DNA of 64,000 bases. Source: Dipteris shenzhenensis (Eukaryota; Polypodiophyta; Polypodiopsida; Gleicheniales). Shown in pieces: positions 59,084-64,000 of this stretch (position 1 is the stretch's first letter; each line of letters opens with the position of its first letter). The stretch is from NCBI GenBank assembly GCA_047967505.1, contig CM106539.1; one strand, written 5' to 3'. The notes beneath the pieces are model-generated. The model ran no database searches. It had not been told where the DNA came from and saw only the letters and a list, made by a program, of their open reading frames with translations. The position numbers and the translations under genes are program-made.

Positions 59084-59405
59084 TGTTACAAGACCATAAA
59101 GAGCTCTCTTGGATTCTCCACCCAACCATGATTCCAGAGTCCTCCCTGCAGCCTACGTGCGTGAACTCTTACCCTCAGTTCCTTCTCTTTTCATGGAGCT
59201 TCCCTCTAGAATCTCTCCTGAACCCAGTGCTTGCCACTTGGAGCCCAATTCAATGCCACATGTCCATAATGGACCTTAGAACCTTACTGCCCTTTAGGCC
59301 TTAATATTGCACTCCCTATTGATGCAAGCACTGTCAAGCCCTTTGGTTTCCTGCTTCACTACTGTAACCACACTAGACAATGCTAAGATTATGGCTGACG
59401 TAACA
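59084..59405 (-). repeat. candidate 5' LTR of gypsy element 2
   Basis: The 322-bp segment begins TGTTAC and ends GTAACA, i.e. with 6-bp inverted termini, and abuts the primer-binding site. No second copy is present in the window because the element's 3' end is lost, so the outer border is inferred from the termini. Confidence 0.55.
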
Positions 59406-59545
59406 TGTAAGGTGGTGCTAGAGACCCTAGCTCTAATCTCTTAAGAGTGCTCCATATTTATTGAAAACCCTACATGAAAAATAATTCACATGACTTTAGA
59501 TACAATGCTTCAATAAAATAGCCAATAAGGCTTTAAGTACAAACT
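59406..59545. other. flank of gypsy element 2
   Basis: No feature. The five bases TGTAA next to the LTR may be one half of a target duplication whose partner is lost. Confidence 0.3.
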
Positions 59546-59695
59546 AAAAGAAAATGTATTTTTCCCATCATACTGTAATATGTCCAAGCTCAAAGACAAT
59601 GCATTTTGCCCACCATACTATATAATGTGTCCAAGCTAAAAGACAATGCATTTTTCCCATCATACTTTAATGTGCCCATGTTGTAATGTGTCCCT
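59546..59695. repeat. 46-bp tandem repeat, three copies
   Basis: Units beginning AAAGACAATGCATTTT at about 59592 and 59638 and a variant at 59546 each continue CCCATCATACT-like and AATGTGTCCAAGCT-like. Non-coding. Confidence 0.75.
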
Positions 59696-59921
59696 GATAC
59701 AATTATGTGTGTGTCCATCTAACAAAATCTTTGAATGGATGATCAAAAATAGCCTCAAAGGCTTTACAAGGCTCAATATATATACATAAATTAAAAAATA
59801 ATAGCCAATAAGGCTTTACAATGATGAGATGAAAAAAAATAAAACTATGATGTGTCCATGATTAACAGCTATACCAACCGTCGAATCAAAGAAAAGGCAA
59901 GAAATAATTTCTTTTTCATAT

Positions 59922-60140
59922 GCATTTTAATATTTTACCTACAAGACAAGAGTTATAAACCAATTTTGATTCTTTCATATATAATTAAAGTATATTTAAT
60001 TTAGCAAAACATTTTACACTAAATTAAATATACTTTAAATATGCATTTAATCTAAAATGAATTAAAAATTAAAAATATAAATACATTATTCAAGATATTT
60101 AAACTTAAATTCAAAAATACAAAACAATTATATATTAGAT
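59922..60140. repeat. AT-rich direct repeat, copy 1
   Basis: Shared blocks with 62230-62455 in the same order: CATTTTAA, TTACCT, ACAAGAGTTAT, TATATTTAATTTAGCAAAA, ATATACTTTAAATATGC, AAAATGAATTAAAA, AAAAATATAAATACATTA. The two copies flank the TA microsatellite and palindrome. Confidence 0.7.
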
Positions 60141-60364
60141 TCAATATTTTAATTTAAATTAAAACATATATACAAAGAAATGAAATAAAGATTATGTAAA
60201 CACATAAATAATAAACTAAGGTAAAATAATTAAAAATAAAATTATAAACTAACGTAAAATAATTTTATTATAAAAATAAATTAATTCATAAGCAAGAGAT
60301 AATGTAAGGAGTAAAGCCTAGATGGTGAAATGGTAGACATCTACAAAATCCTTCAATTTTTTTC
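60141..60364. other. AT-rich spacer
   Basis: Very AT-rich, no gene; it separates the direct repeat from the microsatellite. Confidence 0.5.
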
Positions 60365-60510
60365 TCTTATATATATATATATTTTTTACATGTATACATA
60401 TATGTATACATCTATACATATATGTATACATATATATATATATGTATATGTATATATATATGTATACATATATGTATATGTATACATATATGTATATGTA
60501 TATATATATG

Positions 60511-60541
<31 letters not shown>

Positions 60542-60657
60542 GTATACATGTATACATATATGTATACATGTATACATATATATATACATATACATATATA
60601 TATATATGTATATGTATATATATATGTATACATATATGTATATGTATATATATATGT

Positions 60658-60697
<40 letters not shown>

Positions 60698-61039
60698 ACA
60701 TATATATATACATATACACATATATATGTGTATATGTATATATATATGTATAGATACATATATGTATACATATATATGTGTATATGTATATATATATGTA
60801 TACATACATATATATATATGTATATGTATATATATATGTATATGTATACATATATGTATACGTATATGTATACAAATATATATACATACACATATTGGAG
60901 GTAACTTGTTAAAATGTGTATATATATATGTATACAAATGTATACATATATGTATGTATACAAATATATACATATATGTATACATGTATACATATACATA
61001 TATATATATATATATATATGTATACATATATGTATATAC

Positions 61040-61077
<38 letters not shown>

Positions 61078-62229
61078 ACATATATATATACATATACACA
61101 TATATATGTGTATATGTATATATATATGTATACATACATATATGTATACATATATATGTGTATATGTATATATATATGTATACATACATATATGTATACA
61201 TATATATGTGTATATGTATATATATATGTATACATACATATATATATATATGTATATGTATATATATATGTATATGTATACATATATGTATACATATATA
61301 TATACATATACATATATATATATGTATGTATACATATATATATATACATATACACATATATATGTATACATATATATATATACATATACACATATATATG
61401 TATACATATATGTATGTATACATATATATATACATATACACATATATATGTGTATATGTATATATATATGTATACATATATATATATATGTATATGTATA
61501 TATATATGTATATGTATACATGTATACATATATATATATATATATGTATATGTATACATATATATATATATGTATATGTATACATATACATATATATATA
61601 TATATGTATACATATATATATACATATACACATATATATGTGTATATGTATACATACATATATGTATACATATATATGTGTATATGTATATATATATGTA
61701 TACATACATATATATATATGCATACATATATGTATACATGTATACATATACATATATATATATGTATACATATACATATATATATACATATACATATATA
61801 TATATATGTATACATATATATATACATATACACATATATATGTGTATATGTATATATATATGTATATGTATATATATATGTATACATATATATATACATA
61901 TACACATATATATGTGTATATGTATATATATATGTATACACATATATATATATGTATATGTATATATATATGTATATGTATACATATATATATATGTATA
62001 TGTATACATGTATACATATATGTATACATACATATATATATGTATATACATGTGTATATATATATATGTATATATATATGTGTACATACATATATATATA
62101 TGTATATGTATATATATATGTATATGTATACATATATGTATACATATATGTATATATATATGTATACATATATGTATACATTTGTATACATACATATATG
62201 TATACATTTGTATACATATATATATACAC
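60365..62229. repeat. 1.9-kb TATATG/TATACA microsatellite
   Basis: Nearly the whole stretch is built of TATATG, TATACA and TATATA units. The very long open frames on both strands (up to 654 codons of Tyr, Ile, Met, Thr, Val, Cys, His) arise because this repeat rarely spells a stop codon; they are not genes. Confidence 0.95.
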
Positions 62230-62252
62230 ATTTTAACAAGTTACCTCCAATA
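60893..62252. repeat. 1.36-kb palindrome with 73-bp perfect arms
   Basis: The arm 60893-60965 (TATTGGAGGTAACTTGTTAA onward) is the exact reverse complement of 62180-62252. The interior is itself TA-rich self-complementary repeat, so the whole interval could form one long hairpin. The non-repetitive outer arm bases (TTGGAGGTAACTTGTTAAAA) show this is more than microsatellite self-symmetry. Confidence 0.85.
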
Positions 62253-62455
62253 CAAGAGTTATCAACAAATTTTATTCATTTGATATATATTTAAAATATA
62301 TTTAATTTAGCAAAATAATTTAAAATAAAGTAAATATATTCAACTAATTTAAATATACTTTAAATATACATTTATATTAAAATGAATTAAAATTAAAAAT
62401 ATAAATACATTAGTGAAAAATATTTAAATTTAAATTCAATAATACATACAACCTA
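62230..62455. repeat. AT-rich direct repeat, copy 2
   Basis: Pairs with 59922-60140. Its first part overlaps the right arm of the palindrome. Confidence 0.7.
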
Positions 62456-62524
62456 ATAAAGAATAAAATTATAAACTTAAAAAATTAGTTTCAAGTTAAC
62501 TGATAATTAATTAATCCCTCGCTC

Positions 62525-62630
62525 TCCCCTTTACACTCAATTAACTAATAATTAATTAACTAATTAATTAATTAACTAACTAATTAATTAACTAACTAAT
62601 TCACTAACTAACTAACTAACTAATTAACAT
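62525..62630. repeat. (AACT/AATT)n microsatellite
   Basis: Runs of TAACTAATTAATTAACTAAC change into (AACT)n near 62600-62622. Confidence 0.85.
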
Positions 62631-62637
62631 CCCCTTT

Positions 62638-62675
62638 CCTTATTCCCTAGTGGCCATGGCCACTAGGGAATAAGG
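62638..62675. repeat. 38-bp perfect palindrome
   Basis: CCTTATTCCCTAGTGG, CCATGG, CCACTAGGGAATAAGG: arms of 16 bp around a self-complementary CCATGG, no mismatch. It lies at the edge of a G/C-rich patch. Confidence 0.85.
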
Positions 62676-62719
62676 GGAGGGGGATTACCCCCGCCCCTAA
62701 CAGCAGGTGGGCGATGGAC

Positions 62720-63340
62720 ATTTGGAGGTGCATGCAAAGTATTTTTCCCATCAAATATGATTTGCATGGTCGATCATGTGTTGTGCACCATTTTCCCCCT
62801 AGTGTTATGCACAACCATAAAAAAACATGCTCTGAGGTGTGTTATGCAAAAACAAGTACTTATGGGATGGGCGCGCCACACCGTTTTTGCTTTAGTGTGA
62901 TGCACATCCATAAAGAAACACACTTCTAGGTTGTTATTCAAGCAAGTACTTATCTGATGGGCACACCACATTGCATGCAACTCAAAACCACCTAGGTTGA
63001 GGTGCGTGCAGAGTATTATGCCGTCCATGGTCCAATCACACATTATACACCATTTTTCCCCTAGTGTTATGCACAACCGTCACAAAAAATGCGCTCCCAG
63101 GTGTGTTATCTAAAAAAGTACTTATGGGATGGGTGTGCCACTTTTCATGCAAGTAAATACCACCTAGGTTTTAGGTGCATGCAAAGTATTGTGCCCATTC
63201 GATATGCTTTGCATGGTCGATTCTTGCATTAAACACCATTTTCACCTCAGTGTGATGCACATCCGTCAAAAAACACACTCCTAGGTGTGTTTTCCAAACA
63301 AGTACTTATTGAATGGGCACACCACATTTCATGCAACTTA
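62720..63340. repeat. ~175-bp satellite-like tandem repeat, about 3.5 copies
   Basis: Landmarks recur in order: AGGTGCATGCAAAGTATT (62726, 63000 as a variant, 63172), CCATTTTCCCCCTAGTGTTATGCACAACC-type sequence, AAAACA…CTCC(T/C)AGGTGTGTT, AAGTACTTATGGGATGGG and CACCACATT(T/G)CATGCAACT. One unit near 62880-62998 lacks its first half. Confidence 0.75.
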
Positions 63341-63587
63341 ATAATAAATTCTTATACTATCTTTTATAATTCTAAACTGTATAATCATAAATTTAAATTA
63401 GAGATTCTATTAGCTAAATGCTAGACATGAATCCATTATTGAAAACCCATATCCTTGTATCACCATCAAAATTTAATAAAATAAAGTAAAAATAAAATAA
63501 AAGAGATTAATTTAATAAAAAGTTACAAGTAATAGGAAAAATATTCAAAAGAGACTAATATTTTTTATAATTGTTCCACGGGAAGAT
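63341..63587. other. AT-rich spacer
   Basis: No gene or repeat recognised. Confidence 0.4.
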
Positions 63588-64000
63588 GGCAACAGATTTC
63601 ATTCCTAGGATAAAAGTGATATTATGTTGCCAAAGAAAAGTAGTTGCATTTGCTACAATCCATGATAGTGATCCAAATTCTCTTTGTCACTTTCAAAGAC
63701 TTAGCGAAGCAAAAAGCGAACTTTTGATTCTCGAATGAGATTTTCATAAAGTAAACTTTTCATTTGGGAAGGATTTTTGGGATTAGTCCAAGAGTAGACA
63801 TATTGGCAATAGATTTCATTCCTAGGATGGAAGTGATTATGTTGCCAAAGAGAAGTAGTTGCATTTGCTACAATCCATGATAGTGATCCAAATTCTCTTT
63901 GTCACTTTCAAAGACTTGGCGAAGCAAAAAGTGAATGTTTGATTCTCGAATGAGATTTTCATAAAGTAAACTTTTCATTTGGGAAGGATTTTTGGGATTA
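63588..64000. repeat. ~216-bp tandem duplication continuing past the window
   Basis: GGCAACAGATTTCATTCCTAG at 63588 recurs as GGCAATAGATTTC at 63805. The following ~190 bp match with few changes, through ATTTTCATAAAGTAAACTTT to TTTTTGGGATTA at both unit ends. The second copy ends exactly at the window limit, so more copies may follow. Confidence 0.85.

Larger units (their letters stand above)
48160..59405 (-). mobile_element. Ty3/gypsy element 2, 3'-truncated, hosting a nested copia element
   Basis: On the minus strand: a candidate 5' LTR (59405-59084), primer-binding site (59082-59071), long leader, gag (58141-57521 and 51967-51457), protease (about 51104-50661), reverse transcriptase and RNase H (about 50600-49400), and integrase (49046-48160). 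Homology stops inside the integrase tail near 48160, so the 3' LTR is missing. A complete copia element occupies 51968-57520. Confidence 0.75.

Noticed and set aside
60330-62294. Open frames of 440-654 codons on both strands
   Set aside because: They are translations of a TATATG/TATACA microsatellite, consist of Tyr, Ile, Met, Thr, Val, Cys and His, and exist in several frames and both strands at once.
1-64000. tRNA and rRNA genes
   Set aside because: I saw no convincing cloverleaf or rRNA sequence by eye; a tRNAscan-type search would be needed to exclude a tRNA fully.

Overview
The window looks like nuclear DNA of a land plant with a large, repeat-rich genome. The signs are short GT-AG introns, Ty1/copia and Ty3/gypsy elements primed by initiator-Met tRNA, an L1-like LINE with an APE endonuclease, a MITE, satellites and long microsatellites. 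A gymnosperm or a seedless vascular plant seems plausible, but the species cannot be fixed from the sequence. I found no rRNA or tRNA gene and no CRISPR array. Only three reading frames look intact: two belong to one DNA transposon and one is a probable host membrane protein.

Region 1 (1-5456) is gene-poor, with two old tandem duplications and clusters of GCTC/GAGC motifs. Region 2 (5457-17114) is the most interesting part: an apparently autonomous DNA transposon. A leftward three-exon gene encodes a 1036-residue transposase (Cys-rich zinc domain, MULE-like DDE core with C-x2-H, C-terminal SWIM finger). A rightward nine-exon gene encodes a 987-residue protein that joins a ParB-like domain to an N4/N6 DNA-methyltransferase-like domain, an architecture known mainly from phages and bacteria. 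I joined both by conserved splice sites and both remain open throughout. Between them lies a 4.3-kb divergent intergenic region with a dense array of 24-bp palindromes (ACTAGTTTCGC-CA/TG-GCGAAACTAGT), 55-bp perfect hairpins, hexanucleotide repeats and a captured fragment of a host aspartic-protease gene.

Region 3 (17115-26841) holds broken gypsy fragments, one of them split by a 276-bp MITE with an 8-bp target duplication and a 36-G run in one terminal repeat, plus the 3' end of a copia element. Region 4 (26842-32915) is a complete but decayed LINE on the minus strand, bounded by a 16-bp target duplication. Region 5 (33557-34471) is an intact gene for a multi-span membrane protein of unknown family, about 0.6 kb beyond the LINE.

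Region 6 (35690-59405) is a stack of LTR elements: a copia LTR remnant, a copia element whose 3' end was deleted, a truncated plus-strand gypsy element running into a purine tract, and a minus-strand gypsy element whose gag is interrupted by a complete copia element (51968-57520). Region 7 (59406-64000) is AT-rich repeat DNA: a 46-bp tandem repeat, a 1.36-kb TA-rich palindrome with 73-bp perfect arms, a 38-bp perfect palindrome, a ~175-bp satellite and a ~216-bp tandem duplication running off the window.

Functionally, the region 2 genes form one mobile unit; the rest is mostly transposon debris around one likely host gene.
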